Of a stretch of DNA of 43,371 nt, positions 23,970 through 32,239 are shown in pieces. The position numbers and the translations under genes were made by a program. Location of the stretch: the NCBI GenBank assembly GCA_937877595.1, contig CALFIY010000101.1, positions 1-43,371 on the forward strand. Direction: 5' to 3'. Position 1 is the first letter of the stretch; each line of letters opens with the position of its first letter. Source of the DNA: an uncultured Prevotella sp. (GTDB lineage Bacteria; Bacteroidota; Bacteroidia; Bacteroidales; Bacteroidaceae). The notes beneath the pieces were generated by a model. It ran no database searches, was not told the DNA's origin, and saw only the letters and a program-made list of their open reading frames with translations.

Positions 23970-24599
23970 ATGCACATAGCAGTAGCCGGAAATATCGGCA
24001 GCGGAAAAACCACACTGACCAAGATGCTTGCCCACAGATACGGGTGGACTCCACGTTTTGAACCTGTTGACAACAATCCCTATCTTGCAGACTTCTACGC
24101 TGACATGCCACGCTGGTCGTTCAATCTGCAAATCTACTTCCTCAACAAACGTTTCAAAGAGGTTGTAGAGATATCCAAGTCGAAGGAAACAATTATTCAA
24201 GACCGTACCATCTTTGAAGACGCGCGCATCTTCGCCCCCAATCTTCACGGACAGGGAATGATGAGCGACCGCGACTTCGACAACTACAGCGATCTGTTTG
24301 AACTGATGATGTCGCTGGTCAATCTGCCAGACCTGATGATTTACATACGTTCCAGTATTCCAACTCTGGTAGAGCAGATACAGAAGCGCGGACGCGAATA
24401 CGAGCAGACCATGCGTCTCGACTATCTTAAAGGACTTGAGCAACGCTACGAAGACTGGATTGCAACGTACAAAGGACAACTGATAATTATCGACGGCGAC
24501 AAATGCAAGTTTGGCAACAACCCGGAGCACTTCAAGCAGGTGACAGATATGATAGACGCAAAACTGTACGGCCTGTTCCCAATGGACAGTGAGAAATGA
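23970..24599 (+). CDS. Deoxynucleoside kinase 2
   Basis: A 209-residue paralog of the preceding gene. The P-loop is 'AVAGNIGSGKTT', followed by 'VDNNPYLADFY', 'FLNKRFKEVVEIS', 'IIQDRTIFED' and 'QKRGREYEQTMR'. The pair looks like a tandem duplication with divergence. In other bacteria adjacent deoxynucleoside kinases form heterodimers or split base specificity (known in lactobacilli), which is a possible reading here. No promoter match was found in the 73-bp gap, which holds CTTTTCACT/CTTCACTCTTCACT-like repeats. Co-transcription with kinase 1 is likely. Confidence 0.93.
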   Translation: MHIAVAGNIGSGKTTLTKMLAHRYGWTPRFEPVDNNPYLADFYADMPRWSFNLQIYFLNKRFKEVVEISKSKETIIQDRTIFEDARIFAPNLHGQGMMSDRDFDNYSDLFELMMSLVNLPDLMIYIRSSIPTLVEQIQKRGREYEQTMRLDYLKGLEQRYEDWIATYKGQLIIIDGDKCKFGNNPEHFKQVTDMIDAKLYGLFPMDSEK

Positions 24600-24652
24600 G
24601 AAGTGAAAGGTGAAGATATAAAAGACAGGAGTGAGAGGTGGACAATAAGAGC

Positions 24653-25243
24653 ATGAGCGACGAGTATCGCACCATAAGCGGAACCGGCGAAGGTTACTAC
24701 ACTGAGAAGCGCAGCAAGTTTCTTGCCTTTGCCCACCACATTGAAACCGCTGATGAAGTGAAAGATATCGTGGCGCACTATCGTAAAGAGTATTACGATG
24801 CGCGCCACGTGTGTTATGCGTACATGCTTGGAGCAGACCGCCAGACATTCCGCGCCAACGACGACGGCGAGCCAAGCAGTACGGCAGGGAAGCCCATCCT
24901 CGGACAGATAAATTCCAACGAACTGACCAATGTTCTTATTGTTGTTGTGCGCTACTACGGCGGCGTAAACCTTGGCACCAGCGGCCTCATCGTTGCCTAC
25001 CGCGAAGCAGCAGCCGACGCCATTGCCCATGCCACGATAGAAACACGCCAGGTGGAAGAAATCGTCAGCCACACGTTCAGTTATCTGGAAATGAACAGCG
25101 TGATGCGAGTAGTAAAAGAACTCGCACCACGCATAATAGAACAGCAGTTCGACAACACCTGCCGTATCGTGCTTGCCATTCGCAAGAACGATGCAGCGCT
25201 GCTGCGACAGCGATTAGGACAACTTGTGGATGACCAGGCCTGA
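24653..25243 (+). CDS. YigZ/IMPACT family protein
   Basis: A 196-residue protein with the IMPACT N-terminal domain (UPF0029): 'EKRSKFLAFAHHIETADEV', 'ARHVCYAYMLG', 'NDDGEPSSTAGKPILGQI' and 'VVRYYGGVNLGTSGLIVAYREAA'. A DUF1949-type C-terminal half follows. Eukaryotic IMPACT regulates Gcn2; the bacterial role is unclear. The ATG at 24653 is preferred to a GTG at 24638 that lies in a GTGAGAGGTG-type repeat. The 53-bp gap to kinase 2 is built of such repeats. The 3' end overlaps the convergent DUF1015 gene by 30 bp. Confidence 0.9.
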   Translation: MSDEYRTISGTGEGYYTEKRSKFLAFAHHIETADEVKDIVAHYRKEYYDARHVCYAYMLGADRQTFRANDDGEPSSTAGKPILGQINSNELTNVLIVVVRYYGGVNLGTSGLIVAYREAAADAIAHATIETRQVEEIVSHTFSYLEMNSVMRVVKELAPRIIEQQFDNTCRIVLAIRKNDAALLRQRLGQLVDDQA

Positions 25244-26461
25244 ACGCAGTTTAGGCTCAAACCATGTCGCCTTTGGAGGCATTATCTTTCCACTGTCGGC
25301 GATATCCATTATCTGCTGCATGGTAACTGGATAAAGAGCCAGCGCTGCACGCATCTCACCAGAGTCCACGCGGCGCTTCAATTCTCCAAGCCCACGCAGT
25401 CCTCCGACGAAGTCAATCCGCTTTGACGAACGCAAGTCGCCTATCTGCAATATCTCATCAAGAATAAGCCTGCTTGAAATATCCACATCGAGTACACCAA
25501 TAGGATCGGCGTCGTCGAACGTACCAGCCTTGGCAGTAAGGCTGTACCACCTGCCGTCAAGGTATAGCGAGAACTCATGCAGTTGCTGGGGCTTGTATAT
25601 TTCGCATCCCTTACACTCTACCGTGAAATTCTTCTCCAAAGCCTGAAGGAACTGCTCCGACGACAGGCCATTGAGGTCTTTTACAACACGGTTGTAGTCG
25701 AGAATTGTGAGTTGCGACGCCTGGAAGCAAACCGCCATGAAATAGTTGTACTCTTCGTCGCCACGATGATGGGGGTTCTGCTTTTGCTTCTCAGCGCCAA
25801 CCAAGGCAGCAGCAGCCGAGCGGTGATGGCCATCGGCGATATACAGACTGGGCATCTTGCTAAACTCATTGGTAATGGTCTGCATGTCCTGCTCGCTGTC
25901 GATAACCCAGAACTGGTGGCGGAAGCCGTCAACAGGTGCAATGAAATCATATTCCGGATCTGTCTTGGCATATCGCATGATAAGTTGATCGAGCACGGCA
26001 TTGTCCGGATAGGCGAAGAAGACTGGCTCGATGTTGGCATTGTTTACGCGGACGTGTTTCATGCGGTCTTCCTCCTTGTCGCGGCGCGTCAACTCATGTT
26101 TCTTGATGCGTCCCTGCTGATAGTCGTCAGTGTGGGCGCAGACCACAAGTCCGTACTGCGTTTTCCCGTTCATCGTCTGCGCATATATATAATAATGTTC
26201 GCGCGCGTCTTGCACGAGCCAGCCCTTGTCCTGAAACTTCTGGAAATTGGCTGCAGCCTGCTCGTACACGCGAGGGTCGTATTCGCTTGTGCCGACAGGG
26301 AAATCTATTTCGGGCTTAATGATATGATAAAGGCTTTTCTCGTTATCGCCAGCCTCGGCACGTGCCTCTTCCGAATCGAGCACATCATATGGGCGGCTCT
26401 CTACTTGTTCCACCAAGTGCTTTGGTGGACGAATGCCCTTGAAAGGTTTTACTATTGCCAT
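25214..26461 (-). CDS. DUF1015 domain-containing protein
   Basis: A 415-residue protein that matches DUF1015 over its full length. It has the N-terminal 'VKPFKGIRPPKHLVEQVESRPYDVLDSEEARAEA', here residues 4-37 in part, the hallmark 'YIADGHHRSAAA' near residue 215, and a C-terminal half with 'GVLDVDISSRLILDEILQIGD'. In Bacteroidetes the family is often found beside serine biosynthesis genes; here it follows an FNT channel. Function is not established. The start at 26461 is clear. It lies 49 bp after the FNT gene and is probably the last gene of a HIT-FNT-DUF1015 transcript. Confidence 0.9.
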   Translation of the reverse strand: MAIVKPFKGIRPPKHLVEQVESRPYDVLDSEEARAEAGDNEKSLYHIIKPEIDFPVGTSEYDPRVYEQAAANFQKFQDKGWLVQDAREHYYIYAQTMNGKTQYGLVVCAHTDDYQQGRIKKHELTRRDKEEDRMKHVRVNNANIEPVFFAYPDNAVLDQLIMRYAKTDPEYDFIAPVDGFRHQFWVIDSEQDMQTITNEFSKMPSLYIADGHHRSAAAALVGAEKQKQNPHHRGDEEYNYFMAVCFQASQLTILDYNRVVKDLNGLSSEQFLQALEKNFTVECKGCEIYKPQQLHEFSLYLDGRWYSLTAKAGTFDDADPIGVLDVDISSRLILDEILQIGDLRSSKRIDFVGGLRGLGELKRRVDSGEMRAALALYPVTMQQIMDIADSGKIMPPKATWFEPKLRSGLVIHKLS

Positions 26462-26510
26462 AACTTAGTATTTTTCACTGTTGATTTGCGTATATTATAC
26501 AAAAAGACGA

Positions 26511-27116
26511 TTATTCACCTGCTTTTGGCGAAGCACAGAACAGCGTCCAACGATAAAGGTTGCATCCTATGAAGTTGCCGACAACTTCTGCGACATACAC
26601 CAGCAACACTGCCGGACTAAGCACGATGTCTGCCGGTGACACCAGAAAATAGAATGCGTCTGCTATAGAGTGGGCAAAGCCACAGAGGATGAACACCGGC
26701 ACTCCAAGCAGCAATGGAAGCATCTTTCCCTGTCGTGCAAACTCCACTGCGGTAGTCATAATGTATCCGCAGCCTACTGCCAACAGCAGACAGGCCCACG
26801 GTCCTTTATCCAGCCTTCCCTGCAGGATTTTCGCCGCAGGCTCTACGCAGTCGGGCTGCGCATAAGAGATAAGCCAGGCCGTCAGTCCGCATCCAATAAT
26901 ATTGCCAATCAGCACTACGGCAAGCATTGTCCAGTCGCCATGCCGACGTATAAAGCCAGCAGTGCCTGTATACAATTTCAGTCCATAGTATACCACTGTA
27001 GTGAGTCCAAAAGCGAAGAGCACGGCACCTGCTACGCCCCCCACCCTAAGATTTACTACGCATCCTATGCTTATCGTCATACCTGCCAGCAATGCCAGCG
27101 CCAGCGTCTTTCTCAT
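26511..27116 (-). CDS. Compact formate/nitrite transporter (FNT) family channel
   Basis: A 201-residue membrane protein with six hydrophobic segments starting at about 6, 30, 64, 105, 133 and 163. It has the FNT marker 'CGFAHSIADAFYF', whose His is the central pore histidine of FocA/NirC, and a TM6 of the form 'VVGNFIGCNLYRW'. Usual FNT proteins have 260-290 residues. This one lacks the cytoplasmic N-terminal helix and has short loops, but all six segments are present, so it is compact rather than truncated. It would carry a small monovalent anion such as formate or nitrite. Its ATG overlaps the HIT stop codon (TGATG), which indicates translational coupling. Confidence 0.85.
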   Translation of the reverse strand: MRKTLALALLAGMTISIGCVVNLRVGGVAGAVLFAFGLTTVVYYGLKLYTGTAGFIRRHGDWTMLAVVLIGNIIGCGLTAWLISYAQPDCVEPAAKILQGRLDKGPWACLLLAVGCGYIMTTAVEFARQGKMLPLLLGVPVFILCGFAHSIADAFYFLVSPADIVLSPAVLLVYVAEVVGNFIGCNLYRWTLFCASPKAGE

Positions 27117-27544
27117 CAGTCGAGATTTTCCTTTATCTTGTTTATAAGTTGCTGATACTCTTCGTCTGAGAGATACACCTTACCAGGGTTCATCTGGAAT
27201 GTGCCGCCGTAGTCAGGTCCGTCAACATATTTCGGAGCAAGATGGAAATGCAAGTGCGACAACTTGTCGCTGTAGGCTCCGTAGTTTATCTTTTCCGGAT
27301 TGAAGGCACGCTGCATGGCACGCGTCACCTGTGCCACGTCAGCCATAAACTTGTTCCGCTCGTCATCGGAGAGTTCGTTGAGGTCGTTGACATGTCCGTT
27401 GTAAGCAACGAGACAACGGCCGCGATAGGTCTGCTCTTTGAAAAGGAAAGCGCGTGATACGCGCAACTCAGCAAACTGAATCATCAGGTCATGCTGTGTC
27501 TGATTGTCAGTGCAATAAAGGCACTCTTTTGGATCGCTGTACAT
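27116..27544 (-). CDS. HIT-family (histidine triad) protein
   Basis: A 142-residue protein with the histidine triad 'HLHFHLAPK' at about 98-106 (H-x-H-x-H), preceded by 'YGAYSDKLS'. An N-terminal Cys pair 'CLYC' (residues 9 and 12) is common in HIT proteins that bind zinc. These enzymes hydrolyse nucleoside phosphoramidates or dinucleotides. The start at 27544 is clear. It is the first gene before the FNT channel, with a one-base stop/start overlap. Confidence 0.9.
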   Translation of the reverse strand: MYSDPKECLYCTDNQTQHDLMIQFAELRVSRAFLFKEQTYRGRCLVAYNGHVNDLNELSDDERNKFMADVAQVTRAMQRAFNPEKINYGAYSDKLSHLHFHLAPKYVDGPDYGGTFQMNPGKVYLSDEEYQQLINKIKENLD

Positions 27545-27598
27545 AAAAGTATACTTATTTATTAATTAGTTTGTTGGCATTCGTGCCGATTGTATCAT

Positions 27599-27606
27599 CA
27601 AAGATA
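27599..27606 (-). promoter_or_regulatory. Candidate -7 element for the HIT-FNT-DUF1015 genes
   Basis: The minus strand reads TATCTTTG, a TAnnTTTG match, 55 bases before the ATG. No TTTG lies 19-21 bp upstream, so support is partial. Confidence 0.45.
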
Positions 27607-27683
27607 GTTGTTTATTTCCGTACGGCTGTCTGTCTCGCCATTTCTTAATTACTTTTAAGATTTATAAACGCGAATTAAGCAGC

Positions 27684-28716
27684 CTACTTGTAGTCGTATC
27701 TTCCCAGAAGTTTGCGCAGACGATGAGCCAGAGCAAGCCATATCTGCCGAAAACTGCCGTAGCGCAGGGTGCGGCACAATTCCTCTATGCTACGGCATAT
27801 CTTTATCCACGGATGGCTCCATGCCATTATGCGATAGACGCGCCGCTTATAGTCAACATTCTCTATGACATACTTGGGATGGCGCAACGGAAAGGCAACA
27901 TCATGGGCTGGCATAGTTAGCAGGCGCTGCATTCTGCGCGGCATGGTGCGCAGCGATTGCTGGAAGTGAGCCGACTCCTCGCTGATAGCGCTATTGCTTA
28001 TCATGTTGCATGTAGGAACAATGGTGAGGCCCGAGTGAAGCATGTTATACGACCAGAACACCGTCTCGTAAATGGCTTCACCAGACTGTGCGTGTTTGTA
28101 CAGTTTGCGCATCATCTCACCCCCCCCCGCCATGACGTATTTTCATGTATCTCTCCAGTTGCCGGCGATTGAAATCATCGCTGACAAAAGCATAGTCGGG
28201 TTCCCACTGATTTACCACGCGGCTCCATGAAGCCCACCCCCATATACTGAATACCGTGGTAAACAAGTAGTCATATGGTGCTGACGTATATTCTTCGTGA
28301 TTAAACCCTGCTATCATCGTTATACGCTCATCGTCAGCGTAGAGTTCGAGCATCTCGCGACAAAATGGGATAAAAGAATCCGACGGAGTGCTGTCGTCTT
28401 CTATCACAACGCATTTATCAGCAAGTGAAAAGGCCCAGCGCTGAGCCTTGTAGTTTGACTGCCACGCCCCGGAGTTAACATCGTGATAACTTCGCTGCAC
28501 ATCGCACTGCCAGTCTATCTGGCTGTCATCCACAATAAGTTTTGCAGCCTCAATCTTGCGTGCCTCGTCCTCATTGCGCGGTCCGTCCTGATAAAGAAAG
28601 AGGTGGGATGGACGCGCCCTGCGTATCACGTCGAACGTACGGCGCAGGGTTTCGGTGCGCGTAAAGAATATCAGGAGTACCGCAACATCGTTTTCGGCTT
28701 CAGGCAGATTTTTCAT
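27684..28716 (-). CDS. HlpA-like glycosyltransferase, frame broken at a nine-G run (likely phase-variable, OFF here)
   Basis: Two ORFs together make one glycosyltransferase. Residues 1-199 (28716 to 28117) have the N-terminal domain 'VAVLLIFFTRTETLRRTFDVI', the nucleotide-sugar metal site 'VVIEDDSTP' and 'FSIWGWASWSRVV', as in Bacteroidales proteins often labelled hemolytic protein HlpA-like. It stops right after GGC followed by nine G (28120-28128 on the plus strand are C). The next frame, 28133 to 27684, continues without a stop for ~148 residues ('MMRKLYKHAQSGEAIYE...'). With eight G (or eleven) the frames join into a 343-residue protein. The start overlaps the GT2 stop by 4 bp (ATGA). Either a true phase switch caught OFF or a sequencing error in the homopolymer. 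Confidence 0.88.
28120..28128 (-). repeat. Homopolymer tract (nine G on the coding strand)
   Basis: Nine consecutive C on the plus strand at codons about 197-199 of the glycosyltransferase. G/C runs of this length inside surface-glycan genes are typical slipped-strand contingency sites. The visible length (nine) puts the two halves out of frame. Confidence 0.9.
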
Positions 28717-29627
28717 CGTTTTACCAGTTTCAGCAGTTTTTTGTAAGTGTATACTATAAGATAACTGATGCGCGGCGGCAGCAGCAGTGCTATCCTGTCC
28801 ATCAGGGGAATGTCGGAAGAGAGTTGCCGACGCAGAGGCCGATAGTATTCGCGGAACACATGAAACTGACGCTTGTCTATAAACTTCTCGTAAACTTTTA
28901 TCTGATGGCCGACAAAAGCCGAGCGATACTCAGCCCACGACGGCTGAAGTGTTGCACGCAACTCATTATCATAGATGCGTATCATATTAAGGTCTTCAAC
29001 GCGCTGGTTAGGCACATCCTCATAGTGTAGGTATACAGCGTCTGCGATGAAGAACACACGCGGCTTGCGCATCAGGCATTTTATCTGCATTAGTGAATCT
29101 TCTCGCTCCACTATCTGTCGCGGTGCATCAAGGCATCCTTCAAGAATGTCTTTACGGAAGATTATGCCCCACAGAACACAAAAGGAATTACGCACAGCAA
29201 GAAGGTCGCAAACGAGTTGCCTGCAAGGTTGGAAGCCACGCCATCCAGAATCGTGCCTTCGCCCATATTGGTCATCGTAGGTCGCAATGACCTCGTCTGC
29301 CTTACTTTCTGTTATTGCAGTGTGCAGAATTGTCAGCGCCCCAGGCAGCAGGCAGTCATCGGCGTCAGCAAAAACGATATACTGTCCACGGCTGTTTTCC
29401 ACCCCATGCCGCCGCGCCGCCGTTACACCGCTGTTTGCAATATGAAGCACACGCAAGCGCCCGTCGCGCTCAGCCCAACGGTCGCAGAGTTCTGCCGACC
29501 CGTCTGTGGAGCCATCGTCAACGGCAACAATCTCAAAGGAGTAAAAGTCTTGCTGGATTATGCTTTCAAAACAACGCTCAAGATACTCTTGCTTGTTGTA
29601 AACTGGAATTACTACAGATATTTCCAT
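28713..29627 (-). CDS. Glycosyltransferase family 2
   Basis: A 304-residue GT-A fold enzyme. It starts 'EISVVIPVYNKQEYLERCFESIIQQ', has 'VAVDDGSTDGSAELCDRWA' and the metal-binding 'FADADDC' (DxD). It would add a sugar to a surface glycan using a nucleotide sugar. There is no membrane segment apart from a weakly hydrophobic C-terminus. It is the first gene of a two-gene unit, with its own promoter (29678-29709). Its stop overlaps the start of the HlpA-like glycosyltransferase. Confidence 0.93.
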   Translation of the reverse strand: MEISVVIPVYNKQEYLERCFESIIQQDFYSFEIVAVDDGSTDGSAELCDRWAERDGRLRVLHIANSGVTAARRHGVENSRGQYIVFADADDCLLPGALTILHTAITESKADEVIATYDDQYGRRHDSGWRGFQPCRQLVCDLLAVRNSFCVLWGIIFRKDILEGCLDAPRQIVEREDSLMQIKCLMRKPRVFFIADAVYLHYEDVPNQRVEDLNMIRIYDNELRATLQPSWAEYRSAFVGHQIKVYEKFIDKRQFHVFREYYRPLRRQLSSDIPLMDRIALLLPPRISYLIVYTYKKLLKLVKR

Positions 29628-29677
29628 TCTAAAAACTGCGCCATAGCACCTGCGGTGTATTTATCGCTATGTGAGCG

Positions 29678-29709
29678 CAAAAATACAATAATTTGTTTGA
29701 TGTTACAAA
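29678..29709 (-). promoter_or_regulatory. Promoter of the glycosyltransferase pair
   Basis: On the minus strand, TTTG (29706-29709) and TATTTTTG (29678-29685) are 20 bp apart. The leader is about 45 bases. It overlaps the divergent acyltransferase promoter by 14 bp. Confidence 0.75.
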
Positions 29710-29727
29710 TTATTTTGTCTACTTTTG
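29696..29727 (+). promoter_or_regulatory. Promoter of the acyltransferase gene
   Basis: TTTG (29696-29699) and TACTTTTG (29720-29727) are 20 bp apart. The ATG at 29736 follows after only eight bases, so the leader is very short. The element decides the start codon: the frame is open far upstream. Confidence 0.75.
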
Positions 29728-29735
29728 CAACAGTT

Positions 29736-30824
29736 ATGGAGAATGGCGTAGCAAGGAAACCACGTTTGGAATGGCTTGACGCCCTGCGTGGTTTTACCAT
29801 GATAATGGTTGTTGCCAATCATGTGGCACAAATGGGCTTCGAAGAAGAGTGGAAACACTCGTCGTCGCTGCAGTTTCTGCTACTGTTCCGCATGCCGCTA
29901 TTCTTCTTCATCAGCGGCTTCCTTGCATACAAGGCTTCACAAATATGGACAGCACGCAATCTCGGAGAACTGATAGGAAAGAAACTCCGCGTACAACTTG
30001 TGCCGACCCTGGTATTCTTTCTTTTAGCCACTGCAATACTGAAGCCACATTTTTTCCCAGGGCTTGAAGAGTCGCTCCATTCACCGACAAAGGGTGGATA
30101 TTGGTTTACGCTGGTGTTGCTCTACATGTTTCTCATCTACTATCCATTCGCTTATCTGGAGAGCAAACTTCCATGGCGCTCATGTGTACCGATATTGCTC
30201 TTGTTCCTGATATCGCTTGCCGTTTACGATACGTGCTACCAGCCAAACTATTTTTCGTGGGCAAAAGGCTATCGCGGAGCGATGACAGCGACACACCAGT
30301 TTCTTCTCGACTCAAGTATCGGGCAACTTATGCTTTGGATGCCATTTTTCCTCTATGGCAACATAGCCCATCGCTACTGGGACAAAGCCCAGAGGCTTAT
30401 GGACTCGCGCTGGTTCTTTCCTGTCATAGTTGTTCTTGCCGTTATGTGTACGCTCGATGCTCTCAAATGGCACACGATGCGCATGGCATGGGCCATAATA
30501 CCGCTCACACTGGCAATGTTTCTGCTGCTGACAATAGCACTGATGTATTTCCGCAACTATCAGCAGTATTTCACAAAGGCTTCCGTAATAGGAGCGACGC
30601 TACAATACATCGGGCGGCGCACACTTGACATCTATCTTATCCACTTCCTTTTCCTGCCGAGCCTGCCAACGATAGGAACATTCTTCAAGACCTATCGCCA
30701 CAACTTCATTACCGACACAACGATATCCGTCATCTTTGCCCTGCTGGTAATAGGCTTCAGCATTATCACATCAAACATACTCCGTATCAGTCCTTTCTTC
30801 AAGAAATGGCTGTTTGGCAGATAG
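29736..30824 (+). CDS. Membrane acyltransferase, acyltransferase_3 (OafA/WcjG) family
   Basis: A 362-residue protein with about ten membrane segments. It opens with the family motif 'RLEWLDALRGFTMIMVVANHV' in residues 9-29 (first part shown; the His is the catalytic one), followed by 'LLFRMPLFFFISGFL' with the conserved Arg. Such proteins O-acetylate or otherwise acylate surface sugars. It diverges from two glycosyltransferase genes, so modification of the same surface glycan is a reasonable inference. The start at 29736 is set by the promoter and by where homology begins. pgi follows after 41 bp on the same strand. Confidence 0.92.
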   Translation: MENGVARKPRLEWLDALRGFTMIMVVANHVAQMGFEEEWKHSSSLQFLLLFRMPLFFFISGFLAYKASQIWTARNLGELIGKKLRVQLVPTLVFFLLATAILKPHFFPGLEESLHSPTKGGYWFTLVLLYMFLIYYPFAYLESKLPWRSCVPILLLFLISLAVYDTCYQPNYFSWAKGYRGAMTATHQFLLDSSIGQLMLWMPFFLYGNIAHRYWDKAQRLMDSRWFFPVIVVLAVMCTLDALKWHTMRMAWAIIPLTLAMFLLLTIALMYFRNYQQYFTKASVIGATLQYIGRRTLDIYLIHFLFLPSLPTIGTFFKTYRHNFITDTTISVIFALLVIGFSIITSNILRISPFFKKWLFGR

Positions 30825-30865
30825 ACACAGCACACTTTGTATAAACCACTAACAATGTAAAACAC

Positions 30866-32221
30866 ATGAGCAACATCAAACTTGACATCACAAAAGCCGC
30901 CTGCTTCTTGGAGGCTGGCGCTGTGAAGGCTTTCGAGCCAAAGGTAAAGGCCGCTCAGCAGGCCTTGGAAAACGGGACATGCCCTGGTAACGACTTCTTA
31001 GGCTGGCTTCATCTGCCTTCAAGCATCACGCCTGCTTTCCTTGACGAGGTACAGGCTGTAGCCAACACTCTGCGCGAGAAGTGCGAGGCTGTTGTCGTGG
31101 CAGGCATCGGCGGCAGTTATCTTGGCGCACGTGCCGTTATAGAGGCTTTGGGCAATTCATTTGCATGGCTGGTTGCCGACAAGAACAACCCAACCATTCT
31201 CTTTGCCGGCAATAATATTGGAGAGGACTATCTGTCAGAACTTACCGAATATCTCAAAGGCAAGAAATTTGGTGTAATCAACATCTCTAAGAGCGGCACG
31301 ACAACCGAGACTGCCCTGACCTTCCGTCTGCTCAAGAAGCAGTGCGAGCAGCAGATGGGCAAGGAAGAGGCAAGGAATGTCATCGTTGCCGTCACCGATG
31401 CCAAGCGTGGTGCTGCCCGCACATGCGCCGACAAGGAGGGATACAAGAGTTTCATCATTCCCGACAACGTCGGTGGCCGTTTCTCCGTGCTCACCCCAGT
31501 AGGTCTGCTGCCTATTGCCGTGGCAGGCTTTGACATCAAGCAACTCGTAAAGGGTGCTGCCGATATGGAGAAACTCACTGGCATTGACGTACCCTTTGAT
31601 GAAAATCCTGCAGCACAGTATGCTGCCGTTCGCAATGGCCTGTACCAGTCGGGCAAGAAGATAGAGATAATGGTAAACTACCAGCCAAAACTCCATTATG
31701 TCAGCGAATGGTGGAAACAACTCTACGGCGAAAGCGAGGGTAAGGACAAAAAAGGCATTTTCCCTGCCAGCGTCGACTTCACAACAGACCTCCACTCAAT
31801 GGGACAGTGGATACAGGATGGCGAGCGCACCATTTTCGAGACTGTTATCTCTATTGAGAAGCCCAACCGCACCCTCCTCTTCCCCAGCGACGAGGAAAAT
31901 CTTGACGGTCTGAACTTCCTTGCCGGCAAGCGCGTCGATGAGGTCAACAAGATGGCCGAACTCGGAACCCGTCTGGCCCATGTCGACGGCGGCGTGCCCA
32001 ACATCCGCCTCTCCGTGCCAGAACTCAACGAGTACTACATTGGACAGATTATCTATTTCTTCGAGATTGCATGCGGCATCAGCGGCAATGTTCTTGGCGT
32101 CAACCCATTCAACCAGCCAGGCGTTGAAGCCTACAAGAAAAACATGTTTGCACTGCTTGACAAGCCTGGCTACGAAGCCGACTCAAAGGCTATCAAGGAG
32201 CGCCTGGCCAAGGAGAAATAA
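30866..32221 (+). CDS. pgi: Glucose-6-phosphate isomerase
   Basis: Interconverts glucose-6-phosphate and fructose-6-phosphate. It has 451 residues, the shorter bacterial type (about 445). Motifs are 'VVAGIGGSYLGARAVIEAL', 'VINISKSGTTTETAL', 'GGRFSVLTPVGLLPIAVAG' and 'GVNPFNQPGVEAYKKNMF', the last of which is the C-terminal active-site segment. The ATG at 30866 follows 'TAAAACAC' with no strong ribosome site, as usual here. No separate promoter was recognised in the 41 bp after the acyltransferase gene. A strong hairpin follows, overlapping the start of the next gene. Confidence 0.97.
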   Translation: MSNIKLDITKAACFLEAGAVKAFEPKVKAAQQALENGTCPGNDFLGWLHLPSSITPAFLDEVQAVANTLREKCEAVVVAGIGGSYLGARAVIEALGNSFAWLVADKNNPTILFAGNNIGEDYLSELTEYLKGKKFGVINISKSGTTTETALTFRLLKKQCEQQMGKEEARNVIVAVTDAKRGAARTCADKEGYKSFIIPDNVGGRFSVLTPVGLLPIAVAGFDIKQLVKGAADMEKLTGIDVPFDENPAAQYAAVRNGLYQSGKKIEIMVNYQPKLHYVSEWWKQLYGESEGKDKKGIFPASVDFTTDLHSMGQWIQDGERTIFETVISIEKPNRTLLFPSDEENLDGLNFLAGKRVDEVNKMAELGTRLAHVDGGVPNIRLSVPELNEYYIGQIIYFFEIACGISGNVLGVNPFNQPGVEAYKKNMFALLDKPGYEADSKAIKERLAKEK

Positions 32222-32239
32222 AAACAGAGAACATTGAGA

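Noticed and set aside
29217..29735. Long N-terminal extension of the acyltransferase (start at 29217)
   Set aside because: It is antisense to the GT2 gene, has no homology and lies upstream of the promoter at 29696-29727.
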